A DNA stretch of 64,000 nt from Curtobacterium poinsettiae (GTDB lineage: Bacteria; Actinomycetota; Actinomycetes; Actinomycetales; Microbacteriaceae): NCBI RefSeq assembly GCF_025677645.1, contig NZ_CP106879.1, positions 1,612,001-1,676,000 of the forward strand. The letters are read 5' to 3'. Shown here piece after piece: positions 1 through 8,777 of the stretch. The position numbers were made by a program, and so were the translations under genes. The notes under the pieces are model-generated. The model was not told the DNA's origin and searched no databases. It saw only the letters and a list, made by a program, of their open reading frames with translations. The stretch's first letter is position 1. Each line of letters begins with the position of its first letter.

Positions 1-44
1 CGTGGTGGTCCGGGCCCCGGAGCCGCGGGAATAGGATCGGTTCC

Positions 45-533
45 ATGCGCATCCACCTCGGAACGGACCACGCCGGCCTCGAGTTCAACAAGACCCTCGC
101 AACCCACCTGACCGAAGCCGGGCACGAGGTGGTGGACCACGGTCCGACCGAGTACGACGCGCTCGACGACTACCCCTCGTTCTGCATCAACGCCGCGCAC
201 GCCGTGGTGCGGGACCAGCGCGCCGGTGTCCAGGCCCTCGGTGTCGTCTTCGGCGGTTCCGGCAACGGCGAGCAGATCGCCGCCAACAAGGTCGAGGGCA
301 TCCGTGCCGCGCTCGTCTGGAACGAGTCGACCGCGCTGCTCGCCCGGCAGCACAACGACGCCAACGTCATCTCCATCGGCGCGCGCCAGCACACCGAGGA
401 CGAGGCGATCCGGTTCGTCGACCTGTTCATCGCCGAGCCGTTCTCCGGCGAGGAGCGCCACGCCCGCCGCATCGCGCAGCTCGCCGAGTACGAGACCACC
501 GGGCTGATCGCCGGCCGCCAGATCGACGCGTAG
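45..533 (+). CDS. rpiB: Ribose-5-phosphate isomerase B
   Basis: Cytoplasmic enzyme of the non-oxidative pentose phosphate pathway, interconverting ribose-5-phosphate and ribulose-5-phosphate. The 162-residue length is normal for RpiB/LacAB. An N-terminal TDHAG motif (residues 7-11) and the phosphate-binding loop GGSGNGE (70-76) are visible. Ser72 stands where the E. coli enzyme has its catalytic cysteine. That is the actinobacterial form, in which a glutamate (here probably Glu76) is thought to act as base. A TAGGAT hexamer at 32-37 ends 7 nt before the ATG and there is no Shine-Dalgarno, so the transcript may be leaderless. The next gene follows on the same strand after 36 nt. Confidence 0.95.
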   Translation: MRIHLGTDHAGLEFNKTLATHLTEAGHEVVDHGPTEYDALDDYPSFCINAAHAVVRDQRAGVQALGVVFGGSGNGEQIAANKVEGIRAALVWNESTALLARQHNDANVISIGARQHTEDEAIRFVDLFIAEPFSGEERHARRIAQLAEYETTGLIAGRQIDA

Positions 534-569
534 TCCGGCTCGTCAGGGGTACCGGGTAGAACGGTAGTC

Positions 570-1499
570 ATGCCCGAGGGTCACTCTGTCCACCGCATCG
601 CCAACCAGTTCACCCGGCACTTCGTCGGCAAGCGCTGCGAGGTGTCGAGCCCCCAGGGTCGCTTCGCCGCCGGGGCCGCGCAGCTCGACGGCAAGCGCAT
701 GATCGCCGCGCGTGCCGTCGCGAAGCAGATGTTCCTGGAGTTCGAGGGCGACCTGTTCCTCCGCGTCCACCTCGGGCTGTACGGAGCGTGGGACTTCGCC
801 GGCGTGATCTCCACGGCCGAGGCGCTGTCGGACGACGACGACCGCGAGGAGTCGCTCAGCTCGATCGGCGCACCGCGGCTCGCCCGGTACCGGATGGCCG
901 AGCAGGAGAAGGCGGAGGACCCGATCGAGTCCTTCCCGCCGGACCCGGTGGGCCAGGTCCGGGTGCGGATCCTCACCGAGGACACCGTCGCCGACCTGCG
1001 CGGCCCGACCGCGTGCGTCGTGGAGACCCCGGCCGAGGTGCAGCGCGCGCTCGACAAGCTCGGCCCCGACCCGATGAACGACGACGGGCCCGAGGCCGAG
1101 AAGACCTTCGTGGACAACGTCCGCCGTCGGAACGTCGCCATCGGGCAGCTGCTCATGGACCAGTCCGTCGTGGCCGGCATCGGCAACATCTACCGCGCCG
1201 AGCTGCTGTTCCGGCAGCGCATCGACCCGTACAAGCCGGGCAAGAAGATCACCGTCAAGCAGGCGAAGGCGCTCTGGGCCGACTGGTCGAAGCTGCTGCA
1301 CGACGGCGTCCGCGACGGCCTGATGATGACGATGGACGACCTGTCCGAGGCCGACCACAAGAAGGCCCTGCGCTCCCGCAAGGACCGCCACTGGGTCTAC
1401 CACCGCCAGGGCGAGCCGTGCCGGGTGTGCGGCACCGAGATCCGGATGGCCGACATGGCCGGCCGGAAGCTCTACTGGTGCCCGAAGGACCAGAAGTAG
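570..1499 (+). CDS. Fpg/Nei family DNA glycosylase/AP lyase
   Basis: Base-excision repair glycosylase of 309 residues, a usual length. It starts MPEGHSVHRI, giving the catalytic Pro2 and Glu3 of the family; an H2TH core lies around DQSVVAGIGNIYRAE (about residues 193-207). The C-terminal zinc finger reads C-X2-C-X16-C-X2-D: the fourth cysteine of the usual motif is aspartate just before the stop. His5 and the H2TH sequence suggest Nei (oxidised pyrimidines) rather than MutM, but substrate cannot be settled by eye. TAGAAC at 557-562 ends 7 nt before the ATG, again suggesting a leaderless mRNA. It converges on the amidohydrolase gene 27 nt downstream. Confidence 0.9.
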   Translation: MPEGHSVHRIANQFTRHFVGKRCEVSSPQGRFAAGAAQLDGKRMIAARAVAKQMFLEFEGDLFLRVHLGLYGAWDFAGVISTAEALSDDDDREESLSSIGAPRLARYRMAEQEKAEDPIESFPPDPVGQVRVRILTEDTVADLRGPTACVVETPAEVQRALDKLGPDPMNDDGPEAEKTFVDNVRRRNVAIGQLLMDQSVVAGIGNIYRAELLFRQRIDPYKPGKKITVKQAKALWADWSKLLHDGVRDGLMMTMDDLSEADHKKALRSRKDRHWVYHRQGEPCRVCGTEIRMADMAGRKLYWCPKDQK

Positions 1500-1526
1500 C
1501 CCACGGGCGCGGGCACACCCGTCCGC

Positions 1527-2999
1527 TCACAGCTCCCGGTACGTGAAGCGTCCCGCGACGGCCGTCCCGAGCACCCGCATGCCACGGAGTGCGGCGGACG
1601 AGGACGCGGCGAGCGGGTCGGACTCGACGAGCACCAGGTCCGCCACGTCGCCGACGGACACGCCGACGCGCCCGTCGGTCGACCCCTGCCACGCGACGAG
1701 TGCCGAGAGCCGTTCGGCCGGGTGCCACGGGTCCCGCCCGTCACGGTCCCGCCCGACGGCTGCCGCCATCGACACCCACGGGTCGAGTGGCGCCACCGGG
1801 GCGTCCGACCCGAGCAGCAGGCGTGCTCCGGCCCGGGCGAGCGAGGCGAAGGCGAAGGCCCGGTCGGTGTGCCCCGCCCAGTGCCGGTCGGCGATGTCCC
1901 GGTCGTCCATGGCGTGCTCGGGTTGCACGGACGCGGCCACCCCGAGCCGGGCGAACCGGTCGACGTCGGTGTCGACGAGCAACTGTGCGTGCTCGATCGT
2001 GCCGCGGGCACCGACGGTCTCGAAGACGTCGAGCGCCAGGGTGTTCGCACGGTCGCCGATCGCGTGGATCGCGGGGACGAGCCCGGCGTCGACGGCGCGG
2101 CGGGTGATCGCGACGAGCTCCTCGAACGGCCAGGCGAGCACGCCGGAGCCGTCGGTCATGGCGGCGGTCCGGGTGCCGAGCGACCCGTCCGTGACCACCT
2201 TGAACGGTCCCATCGTGAGCAGGCCCCGCGTGCCCTCGACCACGTCGCCGGTGCGCAGCCCCCGGGCGATGGCCTGGTCGAGCTCGGCCGGGTACACCCC
2301 GGACTCGACGCGGATCGCGTCGGTGCCGGCGTGGATCCGGCGGCGCCAGCGGTCGAGCCCGAAGCGCATCTCGAGGTCGACCACGCCCGTCACCCCGCGG
2401 GCCGCCGCGGCCTCGGCGGCATCCGTCACGTAGGCGTCGAGCAGGTCGTCCGGCACCTGCGACAGCGCACCGGTCACGTCGAACGCGTCCTGCTCGCGCA
2501 GGACCCCGTCCTCGCCCGCCTCGAGCGGTCGGCCGACCGCAGCCGAGAAGTGCGCGAGTGCGAGCGCGTTGCACCACACCGCGTGCAGGTCCGCGCTGAT
2601 GACGACGACCGGGAGGCCCGGTGCGGCTCGGTCGAGCAGCTCGCGTCGTGCGGGGCGCGGCCACATCCCGTCGCGGTAGCCGTGTCCGACCACGACGCGG
2701 TCCGCCACGCCCGCCCGCGCGACGGCGGCGAGCAGGTCGGCGGTCGCCTCGGCGGAGTCGCAGCCGGTGACGTCGACACGGCGGCGGACGAGTGCCCACT
2801 GGTCGAAGTGCGTGTGGTGGTCGCGGAGCCCCGGGCCGAGCCAGGCGCCGGCCGCCTCGACCACGTCGGTGTCGACGCCCGTGGGGTCCAGCGTGCCGGT
2901 CGGCGCGATCTCGGTGACCCGGCCGTCGACGACGCGGACGTCGGCAGGGGCCCCGGAGGTGCCCACCCTGCGGACGGTGCGCAGCAGGATCTCGCTCAT
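1527..2999 (-). CDS. YtcJ-like metal-dependent amidohydrolase
   Basis: Predicted 490-residue cytoplasmic amidohydrolase of the YtcJ/imidazolonepropionase-like group. The N-terminal beta-sandwich leads into a metal-binding DHHTHFD motif near residue 60, and later metal-site candidates are HAIGDRA and LLLGSDAPV, the latter giving the C-terminal catalytic aspartate. Family members hydrolyse amide or related C-N bonds; the substrate is unknown. The ATG at 2999 overlaps the stop of the PaiB-like gene by 4 nt (ATGA), which fixes the start; the frame stays open upstream but overlaps that gene. It is divergent from the peptide-uptake operon, so a peptide- or amide-derived substrate is plausible but unproven. 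Confidence 0.85.
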   Translation of the reverse strand: MSEILLRTVRRVGTSGAPADVRVVDGRVTEIAPTGTLDPTGVDTDVVEAAGAWLGPGLRDHHTHFDQWALVRRRVDVTGCDSAEATADLLAAVARAGVADRVVVGHGYRDGMWPRPARRELLDRAAPGLPVVVISADLHAVWCNALALAHFSAAVGRPLEAGEDGVLREQDAFDVTGALSQVPDDLLDAYVTDAAEAAAARGVTGVVDLEMRFGLDRWRRRIHAGTDAIRVESGVYPAELDQAIARGLRTGDVVEGTRGLLTMGPFKVVTDGSLGTRTAAMTDGSGVLAWPFEELVAITRRAVDAGLVPAIHAIGDRANTLALDVFETVGARGTIEHAQLLVDTDVDRFARLGVAASVQPEHAMDDRDIADRHWAGHTDRAFAFASLARAGARLLLGSDAPVAPLDPWVSMAAAVGRDRDGRDPWHPAERLSALVAWQGSTDGRVGVSVGDVADLVLVESDPLAASSSAALRGMRVLGTAVAGRFTYREL

Positions 3000-3655
3000 C
3001 GCGCCTCCCGGCTGTCCGTCGTGGACCCTCCGGACCGGACCCGTTCCATCTCGGCGGCGAGCGCCGGCGACGCGTAGGGGCCGCCGCCGCGCAGCCCGGC
3101 GACGATGCGGTCGATCACCTCGGGAGCCTTGTTCTGCGACAGCTTCGCGCGGGCGTCGAACCGGGTGACGCGGATCCGGATGCCGACGGTGCCCTTCGCC
3201 ATCCGGCGTGCGGTCTCCTCGTCGATCTCGAGCGAGACCGGCTCCGGCATGACCTGCTCGAAGTGGTCGACGAGCTCGCCGAGCACCCGGAAGTTCTCGT
3301 CGTCGGACAGGAGCTCGGGGGTGCCCCAGACATGGGCGGTGACGTGGTTCCAGGTCGGCACGAACTGCTCCGGCGGGTACCAGGCGGGGGAGACGTAACC
3401 GTGCGGGCCCTGGAACACGACGAGGACCTCGTGCCGTCCGAGTTCGTGCGCGAGCTCGTCGGGGCGGCCGACGTGGGACACCAGGACGAGGGCGTCCGGG
3501 TCGTCGTCGGGGCCGGGGGCCTCGAGCAGCACCGGGTAGTGCGAGGCGACCAGCCCGGCCGCGGTGTGCGACACGATCGTCGCCCACGGGTTCCCGGTGA
3601 TGAGGCGTCGGACCTCGTCGACGTCGGTCATCAGGAAGTGCGGTGTGTGGCGCAT
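2996..3655 (-). CDS. PaiB-like FMN-binding negative transcriptional regulator
   Basis: 219-residue protein of the PaiB family, whose members have an FMN-binding split-barrel fold and were described as negative regulators of protease and sporulation genes in Bacillus. Typical sequences are the N-terminal MRHTPHFLMTD start, NPWATIVSH, HVGRPDELA, WYPPEQFVPTWNH and the C-terminal KLSQNK segment. I chose the ATG at 3655 because the family begins there; the frame is open further upstream but crosses the intergenic region of the divergent operon. It is translationally coupled to the amidohydrolase. Whether it regulates the neighbouring peptide operon is inference from divergence only. Confidence 0.85.
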   Translation of the reverse strand: MRHTPHFLMTDVDEVRRLITGNPWATIVSHTAAGLVASHYPVLLEAPGPDDDPDALVLVSHVGRPDELAHELGRHEVLVVFQGPHGYVSPAWYPPEQFVPTWNHVTAHVWGTPELLSDDENFRVLGELVDHFEQVMPEPVSLEIDEETARRMAKGTVGIRIRVTRFDARAKLSQNKAPEVIDRIVAGLRGGGPYASPALAAEMERVRSGGSTTDSREAR

Positions 3656-3834
3656 GCTCCGAGCGTTGCACAACGGGCTCGGTCGCGCGACGGGTGTCGT
3701 TTCTTCTGTGTTTCTGCGCGGTAAAACTCTCAGAGCGCATTGAAAGAAGTCTTGTGGTCGGGATTCGAACCGTCCTAGCTTTCCCACCACGACGACCGGG
3801 CAGGGATCCGGCCGCACCCGATCGAGGAGAGATC

Positions 3835-5418
3835 ATGCGACGCAGGACGATCGCCGCGCTGGCCGCGGCGGCAACCTTGGCACTGGTGGCGACCGGCTGT
3901 TCGGCGGGCGGCGCGGCCGACGACGCTCCCTCGAGCCTGGTCTACGCGACCGGCGAACCCGACCACCTGACCCCGGGCCGGCAGACCGTGGCCTTCGACC
4001 AGGTGATGAGCGTCTTCGCGCCGCTCACCCAGACCGACGCCGACGGTGATCTGCAGGACGTCGCCGCGAAGAGCGTCGAGAGCGACGACGCCACCACCTG
4101 GACGATCACGCTGCGGGACGGCTGGACGTTCCAGAACGGCGAGGCCGTCACGCCGGAGAGCTACGTGAAGGCCTGGAACCACGTCGCCTACGGCCCGAAC
4201 GCGTGGGAGAACAGCGGTCAGCTCGCCGGGATCGTCGGGTACACGGACCTCAACCCGGCGAAGGGCACCCCGAAGACCAAGGAGATGTCGGGGCTGGAGG
4301 TCACCGGCAAGGACACCTTCACGGTCACGCTCACCCACGCGGACAGCCAGTTCCCCCTGCAGCTCAGCCAGGCCCAGACGGCGTTCTACCCGATGCCCGA
4401 GGCCGCCTACGACGACCTGAAGGCGTACGACAGGAAGCCGATCGGCAACGGCCCCTACGAGATGACGAAGGCGTGGAAGGCGGACCAGGAGTTCACCGTC
4501 ACGGCGTGGAAGGACTACGAGGGCACGAAGCCCGCCACCGACGAGGTGACCTTCCGCAGCTACTCCGACATGAACACCGCCTACACGGACGTCCTGGCCG
4601 GCAACGCCGACGTGCTGTTCCTGCCGACCGACAAGATGACGAGCGCGAAGGCCGACTTCGGTGACCGCCTGCACTCCTTCGACGCCCCCGGCATCGACTA
4701 CCTCGGGTTCCCGCTGTGGGACGACCGGTACTCCGACCCCGACGTGCGCCGCGCGATCTCGATGTCGATCGACCGTGACGAGGTCAACGACGCGATCTAC
4801 GGCGGCCTGTACGACCCGGCCACCGCGTTGACCCCACCGTCGATGTCCGGCACCGAGGAGGGCATCTGCGGCGACGCCTGCGAGTTCGACCCGGCAGCGG
4901 CGAAGAAGCTCCTCGCGAGCGCCGGCGGGTTCGACGGCACCATGACGCTCGTCTACCCGGGCGGCACCGGCCTCGACTCCCTGTACGAGGCGTACGCCAA
5001 CCAGATCCGGCAGAACCTGGGCGTCGACGCCGAGGCGAAGGCCACCACCGACTGGGCGTCGTACTACTCGGAGCTCACCGACAAGACCGTCGCCGGTCCG
5101 CACTTCGGCCACTGGGGCGCGCTGTACATCAGCCAGCAGAACACGCTCCGCGCGCTGTTCACCACGGCCGGCGGCTGCTCCCCGTGCACCGGCTACTACC
5201 AGTCCGACGACGTCGACTCGCTGCTCGCGAAGGCCGACTCCGCCGGGTCCCAGGACGAGGCGAACGGGTACTACACGAAGACGCAGGAGGCCGTGCTGGA
5301 GGACTTCCCGATCGTCCCGACCTTCTTCGACAAGTACTCGTACGTCACGAGCGACAAGATCGCGAAGCTGCCGGCGGTGGCGGGCAGTCCGGTCATCGCG
5401 CAGATCGCCGTGAAGTAG
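3835..5418 (+). CDS. Peptide ABC transporter substrate-binding lipoprotein (OppA/DppA type)
   Basis: 527-residue extracytoplasmic solute-binding protein of family 5. The first 20 residues form a lipoprotein signal ending in a VATGC lipobox, so it should be lipid-anchored outside the membrane. Family features follow: WTITLRDGWTFQNGE, IGNGPYEMTKAW and the DVRRAISMSIDRDEVN segment. The start is the ATG at 3835, preceded by GAGGAGAG at 3824-3831. First gene of a seven-gene peptide uptake operon; the M14 peptidase begins 8 nt after the stop. The 179 nt upstream, shared with the divergent PaiB gene, probably holds both promoters; TTGAAA at 3740-3745 is a possible -35, but I see no convincing -10. 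Confidence 0.92.
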   Translation: MRRRTIAALAAAATLALVATGCSAGGAADDAPSSLVYATGEPDHLTPGRQTVAFDQVMSVFAPLTQTDADGDLQDVAAKSVESDDATTWTITLRDGWTFQNGEAVTPESYVKAWNHVAYGPNAWENSGQLAGIVGYTDLNPAKGTPKTKEMSGLEVTGKDTFTVTLTHADSQFPLQLSQAQTAFYPMPEAAYDDLKAYDRKPIGNGPYEMTKAWKADQEFTVTAWKDYEGTKPATDEVTFRSYSDMNTAYTDVLAGNADVLFLPTDKMTSAKADFGDRLHSFDAPGIDYLGFPLWDDRYSDPDVRRAISMSIDRDEVNDAIYGGLYDPATALTPPSMSGTEEGICGDACEFDPAAAKKLLASAGGFDGTMTLVYPGGTGLDSLYEAYANQIRQNLGVDAEAKATTDWASYYSELTDKTVAGPHFGHWGALYISQQNTLRALFTTAGGCSPCTGYYQSDDVDSLLAKADSAGSQDEANGYYTKTQEAVLEDFPIVPTFFDKYSYVTSDKIAKLPAVAGSPVIAQIAVK

Positions 5419-5426
5419 GGCGGGGC

Positions 5427-6827
5427 ATGGAGCAGCACACCGTCCTCGACCTGGTCCGCGACGTCCCCGACCGCGACGGCTTCCCGCTCGTCGACGACCT
5501 GCACGCCCGGTTCGCCGCGCTCGCCGCGTCGCACCCGGACCGGGTCACGGTGACCCGGATCGGCACGAGCCGCCTCGGCGAACCCCTGCACAGCTACCGC
5601 ATAGGCACCGGGTCGCACGCGGCCGTCGTGGTCGGCGGGGTGCACCCGAACGAGCCGATCGGTTCGTGGACGGCGCTGCACCTCGCCGAGACGGCCCTGG
5701 GTGACGAGCGTGTGCGAACGCTCGACGTCACCTGGCACATCGTCCCGACGATCGACCCGGACGGCATGCGGCTCAACGAGGCGTGGTTCCACGACCCGCA
5801 CGACCGCGTCTTCTACGCGCGGAACTTCTACCGGCCCGCCCCGGACAGCCAGGTCGAGTGGACGTTCCCGAACAGCTACAAGTCGGTGTACTTCGACCAG
5901 GTGCTGCCCGAGACGCTCGCGTTCATGCGGCTCATCGACGACACCGAGCCGGACCTGCTCGTGAGCCTGCACAACGGCGAGATGGGCGGGGTCTACTACT
6001 ACCTGTCCGAGGACCTGCCGGACGTCGTCGACACCCTGCACGCGGTGCCGGCCGCACTCGGGCTGCCGCTCGACACCGGGGAGCCGGAGTCACCGTACCT
6101 GCGGGAGCTCGCCCCGGCGGTGTTCGCGATGGACGGCATCGAGACGGCGTACACCTACCTCGAGGAGCTCGGTGTCGACCCCGGCGAGCACATCCACGGC
6201 GGGTCGAGCGCAGCGTGGGCGATGCGGCACGGGGCCCTCTGCATGGTGGCCGAGCTGCCGTACTGGAGCCACCCCGACGCCGACGACCAGGCCCCGACCG
6301 ACGAGTCGTACGCCGACCTGCTCCGCCGGTGCGCGGACGAGCTCGGTGCCTCGGGTGCGGAACTGCAGGCGTTCCTCGACGAGGCGTCGCCGATGCTCTC
6401 GATCCCGTCCCCGTTCGTCGAGGCCTCCCGGGCGTTCGTGCCGATGCTCGTCGGGATCGCGGACACCGACCGCCGCCGGGCCGAGCGGGAACCGGCCGAC
6501 CGGATGGCCACCGTCGCGGAGCGCTTCGGCTGCGAGGACCTCGTCCGCTGCTTCCGCCTGCGCTACGGCGGCATGCTCCTGCGTGCCGTCGAGGCGGAGA
6601 CGACCGCCGGCACGGCGTCCGCGCCGCTCCGGCGGCTCCGCGACCGCCTGGCCGAGCGGTACGCGCACTGGCAGGCGGACGCGTCGACGGGTGCGCAGCC
6701 GATCCCGGTGGGCAAGCTGGTGGGGGTGCAGTACGGGGCGATCCTCGCCTGCGCGGCGCACGTGGCGGACCGCACCCGCGCCTCCCGACCGTCACTGGCC
6801 ACCACGGGACAGGCGGGAGGCGCGTGA
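5427..6827 (+). CDS. M14-family zinc carboxypeptidase-like protein
   Basis: 466-residue protein related to the M14 metallocarboxypeptidase/succinylglutamate desuccinylase superfamily. Zinc ligands are visible as His73 and Glu76 in GGVHPNEPIG, with a third histidine in LVSLHNGEMGG and a candidate catalytic glutamate in CMVAELPYW. There is no signal peptide, so it should act in the cytoplasm on imported material. The ATG at 5427 lies 8 nt after the binding-protein stop; the frame is open upstream but inside the previous gene. Its stop overlaps the permease start (TGATG). Placement between binding protein and permease suggests it trims the imported peptide. Confidence 0.85.
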   Translation: MEQHTVLDLVRDVPDRDGFPLVDDLHARFAALAASHPDRVTVTRIGTSRLGEPLHSYRIGTGSHAAVVVGGVHPNEPIGSWTALHLAETALGDERVRTLDVTWHIVPTIDPDGMRLNEAWFHDPHDRVFYARNFYRPAPDSQVEWTFPNSYKSVYFDQVLPETLAFMRLIDDTEPDLLVSLHNGEMGGVYYYLSEDLPDVVDTLHAVPAALGLPLDTGEPESPYLRELAPAVFAMDGIETAYTYLEELGVDPGEHIHGGSSAAWAMRHGALCMVAELPYWSHPDADDQAPTDESYADLLRRCADELGASGAELQAFLDEASPMLSIPSPFVEASRAFVPMLVGIADTDRRRAEREPADRMATVAERFGCEDLVRCFRLRYGGMLLRAVEAETTAGTASAPLRRLRDRLAERYAHWQADASTGAQPIPVGKLVGVQYGAILACAAHVADRTRASRPSLATTGQAGGA

Positions 6828-7768
6828 TGCGTCCGACGCTCGCCGCCGGTCGCCGACTCGGCGGCCTGGTGATCGTGTTCCTCGGGGTGACCTTCCTGAT
6901 CTACGCGATGACGTTCGCGCTGCCGGGCGACCCGATCAAGGCGCTCGGCGGTGAGCGACCGCTCACCGACACCGTCGTGCGGACGCTGCGGGCGGAGTAC
7001 CACCTGGACCAACCCCTGTGGCTGCAGTACGTGCAGTACCTGGGCGGCCTGTTCCGGGGCGACTTCGGCACCGACTTCAACGGGCAGTCGGTCGGCGAGC
7101 AGATGGCCTCGCGCTGGCCGGTGACGATCACGCTGGCGCTGAGCGCGTGGGCACTCGAGATCGTCCTCGGCATCGGGCTCGGCGTGGTCTCGGCGCTCCG
7201 GCGCGGCACCGTGCTCGACAAGACGGTGCTCGTCGGGACCATCGTCGTCGGAGCCGTGCCCGTGTTCGTGCTCGGCGTGGCCATGCAGCTGGTGTTCTCG
7301 GTGCGGCTGCACTGGTTCCCGGTCGCGGGCGTCACCGCGGGGTGGCCGACCGCGTACGTGTTGCCGGCGTTCGTGATCGCCCTGTTCGGCCTGGCCGCGG
7401 TGTCCCGGCTCACCCGGACCTCGATGATCGAGACGCTCGACGCCGACTACGTGCGGACGGCCCGCGCCAAGGGGCTCGCGCCGGGCCGGATCGTCGGCGT
7501 GCACGTGCTGCGGAACTCGCTCATCCCCACCGCCACCTACCTGGCGACCGACCTCGGGTACCTGATGGGCGGCACCGTCATCATCGAGGGCATCTTCAAC
7601 CTGCCGGGCGTCGGGAACCTGCTGTTCCAGGGCATCCGCTCGCACGAGGGCGCCGTCGTCGTGGGCATCTCGACCGCCCTCATCCTGGTGTTCCTCGTCA
7701 CGAGCGTGCTCGTCGACCTGCTGCACGCCGCCCTCGACCCGCGCGTCCGGACAGGAGCCTCCCGATGA
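6827..7768 (+). CDS. Peptide ABC transporter permease (DppB/OppB type)
   Basis: 313-residue inner-membrane permease with an N-terminal helix followed by the family signature LPGDPIKALGG, about six hydrophobic segments, and the cytoplasmic EAA loop around RTARAKGLAPGRIVGVHVLRNSLIPT that docks on the ATPase. The length is standard. It starts one base into the preceding stop (TGATG) and its own stop overlaps the next start by 4 nt. It forms the pore with the DppC-type subunit encoded downstream. Confidence 0.93.
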   Translation: MRPTLAAGRRLGGLVIVFLGVTFLIYAMTFALPGDPIKALGGERPLTDTVVRTLRAEYHLDQPLWLQYVQYLGGLFRGDFGTDFNGQSVGEQMASRWPVTITLALSAWALEIVLGIGLGVVSALRRGTVLDKTVLVGTIVVGAVPVFVLGVAMQLVFSVRLHWFPVAGVTAGWPTAYVLPAFVIALFGLAAVSRLTRTSMIETLDADYVRTARAKGLAPGRIVGVHVLRNSLIPTATYLATDLGYLMGGTVIIEGIFNLPGVGNLLFQGIRSHEGAVVVGISTALILVFLVTSVLVDLLHAALDPRVRTGASR

Positions 7769-8656
7769 CCACCGAAGCCCTCGGCGCCACCGTCGAACCC
7801 TCCGTCGGGGTCCGGCGTCGGCCACTGCTCGCCGCCGCACGGACGCCGGGGTTCTGGGTGCCCGCGTCGGTGCTCGTGGTGGTCCTGTTCATCGCGGCGT
7901 TCCCGCAGCTCTTCGCCGGCCTGTTCGGGCACGGCGACCCCCGGGTGTGCGACCTCGGCCGGAGCGGGGCGTCGGCGACCGCCGGGCACCCGTTCGGCTT
8001 CGACCTGCAGGGCTGCGACGTGTACGCGAACGTCATCTGGGGCACCCGGTCGTCGATCGCCGTCGCGGTGCTCACGACCCTGCTCGCCGGCATGGTCGCG
8101 GTCGTCGTCGGGACCGTTGCGGGCATGGTCGGCGGGTGGGTCGACGCGGTCCTCGCCCGGCTCACCGACGTGTTCCTCGGGTTCCCGTTCCTGCTCGGCG
8201 CCGTCGTCGTGCTGAACAGCGTGGGGGAGCGGTCGGTGCTCACCGTGTCGCTCGTGCTCGCCCTGTTCGGGTGGCCGACGATGGCCCGGCTCGTGCGGTC
8301 GAGCGTCCGCAGCGTCCGGGGCGCCGAGTTCGTGCTCGCCGCCCGCACGATGGGGTTGTCGACGTGGCGGATCACCACCCGGTACGTGCTGCCGTCGTCG
8401 ATCTCGCCGCTGCTCGTGCTCGCCACCATCACCGTCGGCGGGGTCATCGTGTCCGAGTCGTCGCTGACCTACCTCGGCATCGGGCTGGAGCGTCCGGCGA
8501 TCTCGTGGGGGCTGCAGCTGTCCGCGGCGACGTTCGCAGTTCCTCCGGGCCCCGCACATGCTCATCGCGCCGGCGGCGTTCCTCGCCGTGACCGTGCTCG
8601 CCGTCATCGCGCTCGGCGACACGCTGCGCGCCGCACTCGACCCACGTCGGCGCTGA
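7765..8656 (+). pseudogene. Peptide ABC transporter permease (DppC/OppC type), frameshifted near 3' end
   Basis: Second permease of the operon. From the ATG at 7765 the frame encodes a normal DppC-like protein up to ISWGLQLSAAT. The conserved C-terminus (APHMLIAPAAFLAVTVLAV, then GDTLRAALDPRRR and TGA at 8654-8656) continues in the +1 frame. Removing one T of the TT at 8533-8534 restores a continuous 296-residue protein. As read, translation would instead run 338 residues, through the downstream 16-bp repeats, to TGA at 8779-8781, overlapping the next start by 4 nt. Either the sequence has a one-base error, or the last transmembrane helix and tail are lost. The EAA loop (LAARTMGLSTWRITTRYVLP) is intact. 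Confidence 0.85.
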
Positions 8657-8657
8657 C

Positions 8658-8737
8658 CATGATCGACACTGACCACGATCGACACCGACCACGATCGACA
8701 CTGGCCACGATCGACACCGACCCTGATCGACACCGAC
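8658..8737. repeat. Five tandem 16-bp repeats
   Basis: Five consecutive copies of a 16-bp unit, consensus CACGATCGACACCGAC, start at 8658, 8674, 8690, 8706 and 8722 with one to three substitutions each. The unit is not a multiple of three, so it is unlikely to have arisen as coding sequence. It fills most of the 121-nt gap between the repaired permease stop (8656) and the serine hydrolase start (8778). Each unit contains the palindromic core ATCGA(C). The role is unknown: operator array or replication-slippage product. Confidence 0.9.
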
Positions 8738-8777
8738 GCGTCAGACTCGCTGCAGAACCGCTCTCGAAAGGACCACC

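Noticed and set aside
3750..3785. TTGTGGTCGGGATTCGAACC resembles a reverse-oriented tRNA T-arm upstream of oppA
   Set aside because: The T-stem does not pair beyond two bases and no anticodon or D arm can be built; at most a decayed remnant.
1527..3836. Minus-strand frame of 769 codons fusing upstream sequence to the amidohydrolase
   Set aside because: The N-terminal part is a shadow of the PaiB-like gene; the ATG at 2999 with the 4-nt overlap gives the normal family start.
8658..8737. Possible CRISPR array
   Set aside because: Units are only 16 bp, contiguous, with no spacers and no cas genes.
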